Below are positions 5,794 through 13,879 of a DNA stretch of 40,360 nt, in pieces; within the stretch, counting starts at the first letter, position 1; each line of letters starts with the position of its first letter. This DNA comes from a virus. Location of the stretch: the IMG/VR virus record IMGVR_UViG_3300010392_000262, positions 1 to 40,360 of that record; one strand, 5' to 3'. The position numbers were made by a program, and so were the translations under genes. Under the pieces are notes generated by a model. The model did no database searches, was not told the origin of the DNA, and was given only the letters and a program-made list of their open reading frames with translations.

Positions 5794-8383
5794 TAAACAA
5801 ATACATCTATATGGTGTGGGTACAGATTATTTTTTCAGCAAAAAAGAAGACAGGATAAATGATAAATTAATTAAAGCTAGGATAACAAAGAATACATGGC
5901 AAGATAAGATTGTTGATTTGAAGAATATGTCAGATAAAAAACTCAATAAATTAACAGATGAAGAAATCCTATTAATTGATGAACGTAATGATGAATATAA
6001 GAATAGGATTTCCGATGTAAATAAAGTGATTAAAACATATAAGGCTAAATTACTAAATAAATTACAATACAACAACAATAAAAGAAAACTCAATGCCTCT
6101 AAGTTAAAAACAAGTGATATCATATCTTCATTTGATTCCACGCTAACGAGGGTTCTTGGATGTAATGTTGGTGATGTAACACAGGAGGTAATGTTTGTAC
6201 AGACTTACTATTTTGAAGTTGCTGAGTCCCTAATAAAGAAAGGTTTCACATGGAATGGTGAAAGATATATAGCGTATACTGCATCAGCAGGGCAAATAAG
6301 GTTGAAAAAGTTTGTTGTAATAAAAGAGTCTACATATAAAAAGCATAAGATGACACTCACTTGTGGACTTACAGAAGAAATTATTAATGGAAAAGGAGGA
6401 ATAAATACAAACAAATACTTAGCCTATCTGGCATTAAACAATAGTGCCACTGAAGTATGGAGCGCGTTTGATATTGATAAATCCATAGTAGTAGACGATT
6501 TTGAAACAAATGTAGGTGGCTTAGTGGATTATATTGACTATGAAACATATAAAATAACACCAAAAAAATATATGAGCGTACCAATTCCTCATACTGACGG
6601 GATTGGAATGTATTTATCGGACAAAAATAGAATGGTTAGAGCACCGTGGATAAAAGGACTTATGACTCCATTTAGATATGATAAATTTATATTGAAATAC
6701 AAAGACGAATATCCTGATGCTAGATTTATAAAGGACATTTATGGAAAAGAGTACGACGTTATAGCAGACGATATACAATGTATATTTACAAAATCACAGT
6801 TTAAGATGTGGAAGTATTATGAGAGTTGGGATCATTATAAAGATGAATATAAAAAATATGGCTGTCATGCATCTTACTGTAACGAGGAGGTTTCAAATCC
6901 ACCAAATGCAAAAATAGGATATCAAATGCTTCAAACATTGACAGATATATCTGATGAGGAAATTGATACTCTAATGGAGACCACCATAGCAAATATAACA
7001 GATATGGGCGAGAATGTTGGCGTAATGTTAAAAGTTTTGGGAGCTGGAAAAGATAATCATAGAAAAAATAACCACCAAAAGGCGTTGAGTTTATATCCAG
7101 AACTACTACAAGATCCACATAGTAGAGAGACACTCAAATCTATAAAAGAAAGCCTTGTAAAAGAAGGGAAGGGGGGCAAAATAAGTATAAATGGAAAATA
7201 TACCTTTATATGTCCTGATATGTATGCTTTTTCGGAATGGCTATTCCTAGGTATAAAAAATCCAACTGGATTATTGAAAAGTAACGAAGTGAGTTGTAGG
7301 CTATATCCAAAAGTAGAAAAGTTGGATGTATTAAGAAGCCCTTCTTTGTATAGAGAGCATTTTATAGGTAAAAACACATTTGATGGGGACATACGAAAAT
7401 GGTTTACAACTAGTGCAATTTACATGAGTTCACACTGTTTTGCTAGCCTACTGCTAATGTATGATGTAGATGGAGACCAGAGTTTGGTTTGTGCAGATCA
7501 AACACTAGTGAGAGTGGCTGAAAGAAATATGAAAGGGATTCATCCATTGTATTATGACATGAAAAAAGCACCATCTCAAATACTCAATAGAGATACAATT
7601 TATGCAGGGTTGGACATGGCGTATAAAAATACAAGTATAGGTGTGTATAGTAATAATATAACTAAGGTCTGGAATAGTGATGAACCAAATTTAGATGTAA
7701 TCAAATTATTATGTCTTGAAAGTAATTTTTCAATTGACAGTGCAAAAACACTATTTTTCATAGAAAGACCACAAAATGAGAATAATTTGATTTCCAGATA
7801 TACTAAATCAAAAATGCCACATTTTTTCACATACGCAAAAGATAAGCCAGAGGGAAGGGTGTTACCACTGGATATAAATACAACTATGGGTAGGATCGAA
7901 TCAAGGATACCTGACAAAAGACTTACCTTTAAAAGTAATAACTTGACTAGATTTGATTACACAATGCTCATGAAAGATAAGGGAATTGTACTGGATGACG
8001 ATATTGTGGAAAAGTACAAATACCTAAACAGAAAGGTTGGGCATTACTCAAAACGCAACAAAAATGATGATGGCAGTCATATGTATTATATCTATAATGA
8101 AATAAGAGAAGAATTGCTATCAATGAGAGATGATGATCATGATGTTGTAGATATAATAATTGCATATGCATATGGGAATAAGTCAAAATATAAAAACACG
8201 ATATGGTCATGTTTCGGTGATATCATACTTAACAATTTGAAAGTGAATATGATAAAAAAAGAAATGGACATCACAATGGCGTGTGGTGTGTGCGGAGAAC
8301 GGGTGGCAAAAAAAACAAGGAATCAACTGTATTGCGACAGGTGTGCATATGAGGTTAAATTATCTAGAAAAAGATCAAAATAA
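5783..8383 (+). CDS. yonO: Single-chain DNA-dependent RNA polymerase, YonO type
   Basis: An 866-residue protein. The start is TTG 5783, six bases after GGGAGG; an upstream in-frame start at 5738 would lie inside the previous gene without such a site. Residues 560-566 read Y-D-V-D-G-D-Q, the DxDGD signature of the double-psi beta-barrel active site of multisubunit and YonO-like polymerases, with Asp561, Asp563 and Asp565 expected to hold the catalytic magnesium. About 40 residues earlier, R-S-P-S-L-Y-R-E-H (518-526) matches the beta-prime RxPTLHR element. The SPbeta YonO protein is of similar length (about 890) and transcribes late genes. A C-terminal zinc ribbon is present (Cys834, 837, 851, 854). 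Late-gene transcription here is inferred from position and family. Confidence 0.88.
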   Translation: MSLNKQIHLYGVGTDYFFSKKEDRINDKLIKARITKNTWQDKIVDLKNMSDKKLNKLTDEEILLIDERNDEYKNRISDVNKVIKTYKAKLLNKLQYNNNKRKLNASKLKTSDIISSFDSTLTRVLGCNVGDVTQEVMFVQTYYFEVAESLIKKGFTWNGERYIAYTASAGQIRLKKFVVIKESTYKKHKMTLTCGLTEEIINGKGGINTNKYLAYLALNNSATEVWSAFDIDKSIVVDDFETNVGGLVDYIDYETYKITPKKYMSVPIPHTDGIGMYLSDKNRMVRAPWIKGLMTPFRYDKFILKYKDEYPDARFIKDIYGKEYDVIADDIQCIFTKSQFKMWKYYESWDHYKDEYKKYGCHASYCNEEVSNPPNAKIGYQMLQTLTDISDEEIDTLMETTIANITDMGENVGVMLKVLGAGKDNHRKNNHQKALSLYPELLQDPHSRETLKSIKESLVKEGKGGKISINGKYTFICPDMYAFSEWLFLGIKNPTGLLKSNEVSCRLYPKVEKLDVLRSPSLYREHFIGKNTFDGDIRKWFTTSAIYMSSHCFASLLLMYDVDGDQSLVCADQTLVRVAERNMKGIHPLYYDMKKAPSQILNRDTIYAGLDMAYKNTSIGVYSNNITKVWNSDEPNLDVIKLLCLESNFSIDSAKTLFFIERPQNENNLISRYTKSKMPHFFTYAKDKPEGRVLPLDINTTMGRIESRIPDKRLTFKSNNLTRFDYTMLMKDKGIVLDDDIVEKYKYLNRKVGHYSKRNKNDDGSHMYYIYNEIREELLSMRDDDHDVVDIIIAYAYGNKSKYKNTIWSCFGDIILNNLKVNMIKKEMDITMACGVCGERVAKKTRNQLYCDRCAYEVKLSRKRSK

Positions 8384-8559
8384 CGGTGCAAGCTACAGAC
8401 TCGTTGCAATCACTACATCTCAGCGGTTTTCAAATTTTTCCAAAATCCTACAAGTGTTGCAACTGCTACATTCTTAAAATTACACCTCTCGAGATAATGG
8501 TCGAGTAGGAAGAATACAAGATATACACAGAAAATTGAACCTTCCCACAATATATAGTT

Positions 8560-8581
8560 AGGGGATGAAAAATCGTCCCCT
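8560..8581 (+). terminator. Possible terminator after the RNA polymerase gene
   Basis: AGGGGA (8560-8565) pairs with TCCCCT (8576-8581) around a ten-base loop. The stem is GC-rich, but only a broken T stretch follows, so termination may be inefficient. Confidence 0.45.
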
Positions 8582-8619
8582 TCTAATTAACTTAGCTTTC
8601 TTATATATCTCCTTTCAAA

Positions 8620-8660
8620 CAGTTCATAAAAATCGGGGAGAAATCCTCGGTTATGAACTG
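8620..8660 (+). promoter_or_regulatory. Long hairpin with GAAA tetraloop upstream of the RusA-like gene
   Basis: CAGTTCATAA (8620-8629) pairs perfectly with TTATGAACTG (8651-8660). Inside, CGGGGA (8634-8639) pairs with TCCTCG (8644-8649, one G-T) closed by a GAAA tetraloop. The ribosome binding site of the next gene starts 12 bases later. No T tract follows, so an RNA stability, processing or protein-binding element is more likely than a terminator. Confidence 0.55.
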
Positions 8661-8680
8661 AGATATGAATTGGAGGTAAT

Positions 8681-9214
8681 ATGAATAAATTTTATACAAT
8701 AGTAATTGATCGCGATTTGATAAAGAAGTATAATAAATATTACTTCAAACAGAATCCGCGTTGCAGAAAATCATATTTTATGAACAATTGGAAAACCGAG
8801 AAGAAAAAACCAAAAGAATTGTATTCTGCATTGAGTCTAAACGAATTATTGCCAATTAACCACCAACAATACTCCACATTAAAAAAACAATGGGGGAACT
8901 TTGGTATATGGTTGGCAAAACGATACAAATTACAAAATAAACAATTTACAAATGGAGTCATTGAATATATGACTTATAATGAAACTAGGACTACAAAAGA
9001 TGTAGACAATGTAGTTGCAAAAATACTAAACGATGGATTGCTCGTAGAGTCTGGTATGTTTATGGATGACTCATATAAATTTATTAACCCATATATAAGT
9101 AGTATGGATTATTGCAAAGAACACCCTAGGCTGGAGATCAGGATTTCTGTGTTGGATGATGATGTAAAAGACACATATGAAAAATTGAAGATACACATGA
9201 TGAATTTTAAATAA
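8681..9214 (+). CDS. RusA-like Holliday junction resolvase
   Basis: A 177-residue protein starting at ATG 8681 after TTGGAGG. Residues 107-118 (D-V-D-N-V-V-A-K-I-L-N-D) and 129-130 (Asp-Asp) match the RusA signature, in which Asp residues of a DxDN segment and a later DD segment bind metal for cleavage of four-way junctions; the strand pattern after residue 150 (R-L-E-I-R-I-S) also fits. RusA proteins are usually about 120 residues, so this one has an extra basic N-terminal part. In phages such enzymes resolve replication or packaging intermediates, consistent with its place ahead of the terminase. Confidence 0.75.
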   Translation: MNKFYTIVIDRDLIKKYNKYYFKQNPRCRKSYFMNNWKTEKKKPKELYSALSLNELLPINHQQYSTLKKQWGNFGIWLAKRYKLQNKQFTNGVIEYMTYNETRTTKDVDNVVAKILNDGLLVESGMFMDDSYKFINPYISSMDYCKEHPRLEIRISVLDDDVKDTYEKLKIHMMNFK

Positions 9215-9235
9215 TAATATGAAAGGGATGATAAT

Positions 9236-9406
9236 TTGAAAATATTAACACAAAATATGATGAAGGAGCTTTGTAGAAAAAAGTATCCAAATCTTACATT
9301 TGTACAAGCTATAGAGAAATTAAAAACGGATGGTTGGATTACAGTGATGAATCGCCAATCTAGCAACAATAAAAAGTATCTTGTTTGTGAAATATTAACC
9401 GACTAG
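9236..9406 (+). CDS. Small hypothetical protein, possible winged-helix
   Basis: A 56-residue ORF with TTG start at 9236 behind AAAGGGATG. It is basic. A helix (about residues 20-31) followed by G-W-I-T-V-M and K-K-Y-L-V-C strands resembles the end of a small winged-helix fold, but this is only a guess from pattern. It is tightly packed between the resolvase and a Cys-rich gene, in the same transcription direction. No family recognised. Confidence 0.5.
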   Translation: MKILTQNMMKELCRKKYPNLTFVQAIEKLKTDGWITVMNRQSSNNKKYLVCEILTD

Positions 9407-9430
9407 ACATTTAAGAAGGGACTGAAGATT

Positions 9431-9736
9431 ATGCTATGTGATGGATGTATATTCAAATGTGGTGTAACAAATATAGAAGATTGTAAAGGCTTTATGCCTA
9501 AAATAACTGAAGAGCAAAGATTGGAATTGCTTGAACAGGTCAGAGAACAAAATATGTCAATTCCACAATTTTGTAAAGATTATAATTTGAAGTCAGTGTA
9601 CTTTAAAAAGCAGTTATATGGAAAAATGGAGATGACTTGGAAAACATATAGCAAATTACTTGACCGTTTATTAGAAAAAGAAGAATGGGAATTTGAAGAG
9701 AAGCGATTTGAAGAAAGTTGTGTGGTTAATGGGTAA
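9431..9736 (+). CDS. Cys-rich hypothetical protein with helix-turn-helix-like segment
   Basis: A 101-residue protein starting at ATG 9431. Cysteines at 3, 6, 10 and 18 could bind zinc. Residues 25-65 read like a helix-turn-helix region (acidic helix, M-S-I-P-Q-F-C turn, then Y-N-L-K-S-V-Y-F-K-K recognition-like helix). The last 20 residues are acidic. Its stop overlaps the ATG of the following RNase gene (ATGGGTAA), so the two are probably co-translated. DNA binding is plausible but unproved. Confidence 0.65.
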   Translation: MLCDGCIFKCGVTNIEDCKGFMPKITEEQRLELLEQVREQNMSIPQFCKDYNLKSVYFKKQLYGKMEMTWKTYSKLLDRLLEKEEWEFEEKRFEESCVVNG

Positions 9737-11195
9737 AAATAAAAAAAAGATACATATAACATATAAAGCATATGGTGCAGCTCAACGTGTAACGGGTTCT
9801 GCTTCATTATATACAATAAAGGTTAATGAAAAAGAAACAAAAATATTGGTTGACTTAGGAGCAATACAAGATGGTAAATTTTCAACAAAACAACTATTCG
9901 ATATGAACAAGATTGACTTTGACATGAATGATATCGAATATGTTCTTCTTACGCACGCCCATCTTGATCATTGTATGAATCTTACACAATTACCAAGAGT
10001 GGATTTCAATGGTACTATATATTGTACCGCACTAACTCAAGAAATAATGGAACACATTACATTTGATGGTGTAAAAATACATGCGTCAACCGCAGAATAC
10101 CTAAATAAATCTAGTAAGAGCAAAATATACCCATACATGGATATGAGGTCTAGAGAAAAAATGCTATCGTTTGTTAGAGGGTATGATCTAGATAGATGGA
10201 TTAATATTGATGAAAATATCAGATTTAAATTCATAGGTGCCGGACATGTGAGCGGAGCTGCTTCAGTTATTCTAGAAGTAAAAGATGGGTATGAGCGAGA
10301 ATGTATATTTATCTCTGGGGATACCTCTGGAGGTAGAGATATTCCATTCACAAAGGCATTGGATTTGGAGCGTGAAAAGTATTCATTTACGACTATGCAA
10401 TTGGAGAGTACATATGCAGATAATTATATTCCACAAAAAGAAGACCATGTAATTATAGAAGAATTGTATGAGTTGGTGAATCAAACTTGCAAAATAGCAA
10501 AAGGAATAGCATTAATTCCTGCATTTTCATTTGCTAGATCAACAAACATATTTCTGTATTTAAAGAAGATGTATGAAAAATACAATGAATTGAGTGAGTT
10601 CCCTGTATATGGAATAAGCCCACTAATGTCCAAGTGCCATAAAAGTATTGGGCAAAATCCAGAATTCTACGATAAAAAATGGATGGGTGAGATGGACTTA
10701 TTTTCATGGGATAAATTAATTATGATTACGGATTATGACGATATGGTTCGTATAATAAACGAAGCCAAGCCTTGTATAATAGTATCAAGTTCCGGGATGG
10801 GCGTAAAAGGTATGAATAGTTTTATATTGCCAAAAATAGTGAGTGGGAGAAAGAATTCTGTAAGTTTCACAGGATATTTAGCGGCTGGAACTGAGGGATA
10901 TAAGTTGATCAATAAGGAACAAAAGACCATTACAAGTATGATTGATGGTAAAAAGTATACAGCACATGTGCGTGCAAAACTTCAGAATATTTCTGGATTG
11001 AGTTCGCACTGTTCTGGACAAGAAATTATTGAACAAATTTTGAAAACCGAAAAAAAGAAAGTCAAAAATATTGTGTTAGTCCATGGTGACAAAGAAAGAT
11101 GTGACGGGTTTAAGAGGATGCTTGAGGATGTTTATTCTGGTTATTCTGTAAACATTCATGTGCCAAGAATTGGGCAGACAATAAAACTAACTTAA
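9729..11195 (+). CDS. Beta-CASP metallo-beta-lactamase RNase (CPSF73/RNase J superfamily)
   Basis: A 488-residue protein. ATG 9729 is chosen because it couples to the upstream stop and begins just ahead of the first beta strands; the upstream in-frame start would lie deep in the previous gene. Zinc-binding motifs are present: H-A-H-L-D-H (76-81), His173 in G-A-G-H-V-S-G, Asp198 in S-G-D-T-S. Beta-CASP motifs follow: E-S-T-Y (226-229), P-A-F-S-F-A-R (264-270), V-S-S-S-G-M (352-357) and H427 in S-S-H-C-S. The length fits KH-less members of the family, which cleave RNA as endonucleases, some also as 5' exonucleases. In a phage late module it may mature or degrade transcripts; target unknown. Confidence 0.88.
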   Translation: MGKNKKKIHITYKAYGAAQRVTGSASLYTIKVNEKETKILVDLGAIQDGKFSTKQLFDMNKIDFDMNDIEYVLLTHAHLDHCMNLTQLPRVDFNGTIYCTALTQEIMEHITFDGVKIHASTAEYLNKSSKSKIYPYMDMRSREKMLSFVRGYDLDRWINIDENIRFKFIGAGHVSGAASVILEVKDGYERECIFISGDTSGGRDIPFTKALDLEREKYSFTTMQLESTYADNYIPQKEDHVIIEELYELVNQTCKIAKGIALIPAFSFARSTNIFLYLKKMYEKYNELSEFPVYGISPLMSKCHKSIGQNPEFYDKKWMGEMDLFSWDKLIMITDYDDMVRIINEAKPCIIVSSSGMGVKGMNSFILPKIVSGRKNSVSFTGYLAAGTEGYKLINKEQKTITSMIDGKKYTAHVRAKLQNISGLSSHCSGQEIIEQILKTEKKKVKNIVLVHGDKERCDGFKRMLEDVYSGYSVNIHVPRIGQTIKLT

Positions 11196-11213
11196 TTTGA
11201 AAAGGAGATACTT

Positions 11214-11825
11214 ATGAAGAGGGAAGAAAGTAGTGTATTAGCATTAGGAACTGATAAAATTTATGATTCAATTATTAGCCATAATTACGATAATAGGACA
11301 ATCATTATTGGCGAAGTAGACTCCCTATTGTTAGAATATGCGGTAGAATACGTTTTACGCTGGAATCGCGAAGACAAAAATATCCCGACAAACAAAAGAA
11401 AACCAATTAAACTACATATAAACAGCCCAGGTGGATCGGTATATAGTGGAATGAATTTAATAAATGTAATTCAAAACTCTAAAACACCTGTACACGCAGT
11501 AGTTCAAGGCTATGCGATGAGTATGGGATTGTTGATCCTTATTGCTTGCCACAAAAGATATGCATTCAATGATAGTATTTTATTACTTCATGATGGATCT
11601 ATGGGTGGCTACAACTCTACTGCAAAGATGAGAGATTTGGCTAGATTCACAGAAAAACAAGAAGAGCGAACTAAAAGCTTCATTATTCAAAATACAAAGA
11701 TAACTGACGAATTATATGATGAGATGTATACAAAAGAATGGTATATGTACAGTGATGAGGCATTTGAGCATGGATTCATAGATGGTATAATTGGAAAAGA
11801 TTTGAAAATGGATGATATATTATAA
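11214..11825 (+). CDS. ClpP-family serine protease
   Basis: A 203-residue protein starting at ATG 11214 after AAAAGGAGA. It has the ClpP core: I-N-S-P-G-G-S (69-75) oxyanion region, G-Y-A-M-S-M-G (99-105) with nucleophile Ser103, and L-L-L-H-D-G (123-128) with His126. The third catalytic position aligns with Glu175 in T-K-E-W-Y rather than the usual Asp, which needs structural checking. Length matches bacterial ClpP. Phage ClpP-like enzymes often mature capsids, but here it lies upstream of the terminase and a separate protease-scaffold gene is present at 17369, so another role (regulated proteolysis or maturation) is open. Confidence 0.85.
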   Translation: MKREESSVLALGTDKIYDSIISHNYDNRTIIIGEVDSLLLEYAVEYVLRWNREDKNIPTNKRKPIKLHINSPGGSVYSGMNLINVIQNSKTPVHAVVQGYAMSMGLLILIACHKRYAFNDSILLLHDGSMGGYNSTAKMRDLARFTEKQEERTKSFIIQNTKITDELYDEMYTKEWYMYSDEAFEHGFIDGIIGKDLKMDDIL

Positions 11826-11843
11826 TTTGAATGGGAGATGTGA

Positions 11844-12773
11844 ATGGAGAAAGAATATGAAAGAAAGAAAAATGAAGCTGATTTAGATTATATAATGAGG
11901 CTATGTGGACTGAAAATAGAAAAAAAGCCATCCGACTTAGAGTGGCAAGATATAGTTGACGCATGTGGTCTTGATACGCATAGAGATGTTCTAAGAAAAG
12001 CGGTTCAACCGAAAGGTTTTGGTGCACTTGCAGTATATAAAGAATTACAAGTTTATAGAAAATTAGTAGATGACTTACAGTTTATGAAAGGCGTAAAAGT
12101 CAAAAAACCAAGACTGGTAATAAGTGATATCCATTTGCCTTTTGCAATTGATGGATGGTTGGATTTTATTAAACAAACTCATGCTAAATTTGGATGTCAC
12201 GAAGAGATTATTATTAATGGAGATTTGTTTGACTGGCATAGTATTTCTTTTCATAAATCTGAGACAGACGCTATGACCGCAAACCAAGAATATGAAGAAA
12301 CTTTGAGGCAGGTTGCGTTACTAGTTGATGTATTTCCAAAAGCAAAAATGACTATAGGAAACCATGATCAGAGAATAGCTAGGATGAACAAAGAGTTGGG
12401 AATCGATGAAAGATTCTTAAAGTCTTTACCGGAGTTATTTAACCTACCTAATACATGGGAGCTATCCAGTGAATTTATTGTTGATAATGTATATTATAGA
12501 CACATTGGATGTGCTGGCGGAAAAGACGGGGCATTGAATAGCGCTATAGCCAACAGAATGAGCACTGTGGTATCACATCTCCATGCAAACGGAGGTGCTA
12601 AATATGCAACTTCACCAAATGGAGATAGTATATTCGGATTAAATACCGGCTGCCTTTTTGATGAGAACACATATGCTGGTAGATATGGAAAATTTAGTAA
12701 GTTAAAAGGAACATTGGGGTGTGGGGTAGTAGTTTCTGATAAAGAAGCATACTTTGTGCCAAAAGTGAATTAG
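11844..12773 (+). CDS. Calcineurin-like metallophosphoesterase with extra N-terminal domain
   Basis: A 309-residue protein starting at ATG 11844 after GGGAGATG. The catalytic core begins near residue 90 and shows the metal-binding series D95-I-H97, G-D127-L-F-D130, G-N173-H174-D, His220 and H245-L-H247, typical of phosphodiesterases and phosphatases of the calcineurin-like fold. The first 80 residues are helical, ending with a K-E-L-Q-V-Y-R-K-L helix, and may bind DNA or a partner. Similar two-part proteins are frequent near phage terminase genes. The substrate cannot be read from sequence; DNA ends, nucleotides or phosphoproteins are possible. Confidence 0.82.
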   Translation: MEKEYERKKNEADLDYIMRLCGLKIEKKPSDLEWQDIVDACGLDTHRDVLRKAVQPKGFGALAVYKELQVYRKLVDDLQFMKGVKVKKPRLVISDIHLPFAIDGWLDFIKQTHAKFGCHEEIIINGDLFDWHSISFHKSETDAMTANQEYEETLRQVALLVDVFPKAKMTIGNHDQRIARMNKELGIDERFLKSLPELFNLPNTWELSSEFIVDNVYYRHIGCAGGKDGALNSAIANRMSTVVSHLHANGGAKYATSPNGDSIFGLNTGCLFDENTYAGRYGKFSKLKGTLGCGVVVSDKEAYFVPKVN

Positions 12774-12788
12774 TATTTATAGAAAAAG

Positions 12789-12810
12789 CCGACAAGAGAA
12801 ATTTTGTCGG
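12789..12810 (+). terminator. Hairpin after the phosphoesterase gene, possible weak terminator
   Basis: CCGACAA (12789-12795) pairs with TTGTCGG (12804-12810) around an eight-base loop, followed by TATATTTG. The stem is good but the T tract is poor, so it may be a partial terminator or an mRNA-stabilising or processing hairpin between the enzyme cassette and the packaging genes. Confidence 0.45.
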
Positions 12811-12850
12811 TATATTTGTGTGAATACACTGTGAAAAGGAGTGATTATGA

Positions 12851-13879
12851 ATGGCAGCAAAAAAGAAGACAACAGTTAAAAAGGATACAATAAAGCTATA
12901 TTGTAGAAGATGTGAAAAAACACAGAGTGATGCAAATTATTATGAAGCAGTATCTCGAATAGATAAAAATGGCAAAATGAGTATTTGTAAGAAATGCACA
13001 GGTGAAATATATGATGGATATTTTAAAAAATATAATGATTTGACTACCGCAATTTATAAGACATGCCAAACAGTGGATGTGATGTTCTCAGAACAAGCAT
13101 TAGATGGGTTAAAAGCACATATGTTGAAGACAATTGAAAAAGGTGGAGAGTTAAAGTCGCCTTTTGGGACATATAAAAGTAAATTGAGCAGCACTTGTAA
13201 AACCAATGGTGTAGTGGATATGGATTTTTCGCATAGTGATAAAATTTCCTCTGATGAAGAATGTGTTGAAATTGATGAATATCAATACGACAATGATGAC
13301 TTAAAGTTAAAATGGGGCGACTATCCTCATGATACATTAATTAGATTTGAAAGAAAATATGATTTCTTAAAAAATAACTATAATGAAAAGACGAGCATGC
13401 ATACTGAGGCTATTTATAAGTATGTAAGATATTCTGTATTGGAAGAAATATCAAATGAGGCTGGAGATACTGGATCAGCAAAGACATATAATGATCTAGC
13501 AAATAAAGCTGCTACTGCAGCTAAGATTAATCCTAGTCAATTATCGAAAGCAGACTTGATGGACGGTCTTAATAGCTTTTCGGAATTATCATCTGCTGTA
13601 GAACGTGTAGTTGATGTAGTTAAAATACTTCCTAAGTTTAAATATCGAGCAAATGACGCATTAGATTTTACTATTTGGTGTTATGTGAATTATGAAAGAA
13701 ATCTAAATGGATTACCAGAAGTTCCGTATGAGGAAGTATATGCATTCTACGATAGAAAAGTTGAAGAATATATAGAACAATATGGAGATCCTTATGAATT
13801 ATTTACAGATGATCCAACTATAAAAAATAGAGATTCCATAAAGAAGTTCATAGCTCCTTTTAAGGATGGTGAAGAATAA
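12851..13879 (+). CDS. Zinc-finger protein ahead of the terminase, candidate small terminase subunit
   Basis: A 342-residue protein. ATG 12851 is the in-frame start behind AAAGGAGTG; the ATG four bases earlier is in another frame. An N-terminal zinc-ribbon pattern (Cys18, Cys21, Cys46, Cys49) is followed by a helical, acidic body and an Asp/Glu-rich tail. Its stop overlaps the ATG of the large terminase by one base, the usual place for the DNA-recognition (small) subunit. It is larger than most small subunits (about 150-200 residues), so this assignment rests on position and possible nucleic-acid binding rather than a family match. Confidence 0.7.
   Translation: MAAKKKTTVKKDTIKLYCRRCEKTQSDANYYEAVSRIDKNGKMSICKKCTGEIYDGYFKKYNDLTTAIYKTCQTVDVMFSEQALDGLKAHMLKTIEKGGELKSPFGTYKSKLSSTCKTNGVVDMDFSHSDKISSDEECVEIDEYQYDNDDLKLKWGDYPHDTLIRFERKYDFLKNNYNEKTSMHTEAIYKYVRYSVLEEISNEAGDTGSAKTYNDLANKAATAAKINPSQLSKADLMDGLNSFSELSSAVERVVDVVKILPKFKYRANDALDFTIWCYVNYERNLNGLPEVPYEEVYAFYDRKVEEYIEQYGDPYELFTDDPTIKNRDSIKKFIAPFKDGEE

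Larger units (their letters stand above)
8384..8680 (+). promoter_or_regulatory. Structured intergenic region after the RNA polymerase gene
   Basis: About 300 bases without a convincing gene. Three imperfect copies of GTTGCAA-N3-CTACAT occur: a partial one at 8387-8398, then 8403-8418 and 8456-8471. Hairpins follow at 8488-8505, 8560-8581 and 8620-8660. The place is right for an autonomous late promoter read by the phage polymerase, or for a recombination or RNA-processing site. The first 90 bases have more C than the surrounding sequence. Confidence 0.45.

Noticed and set aside
8283-8477. 64-residue reading frame overlapping the end of the polymerase gene
   Set aside because: It starts inside the zinc-ribbon coding sequence without a ribosome binding site and its composition does not resemble a protein.
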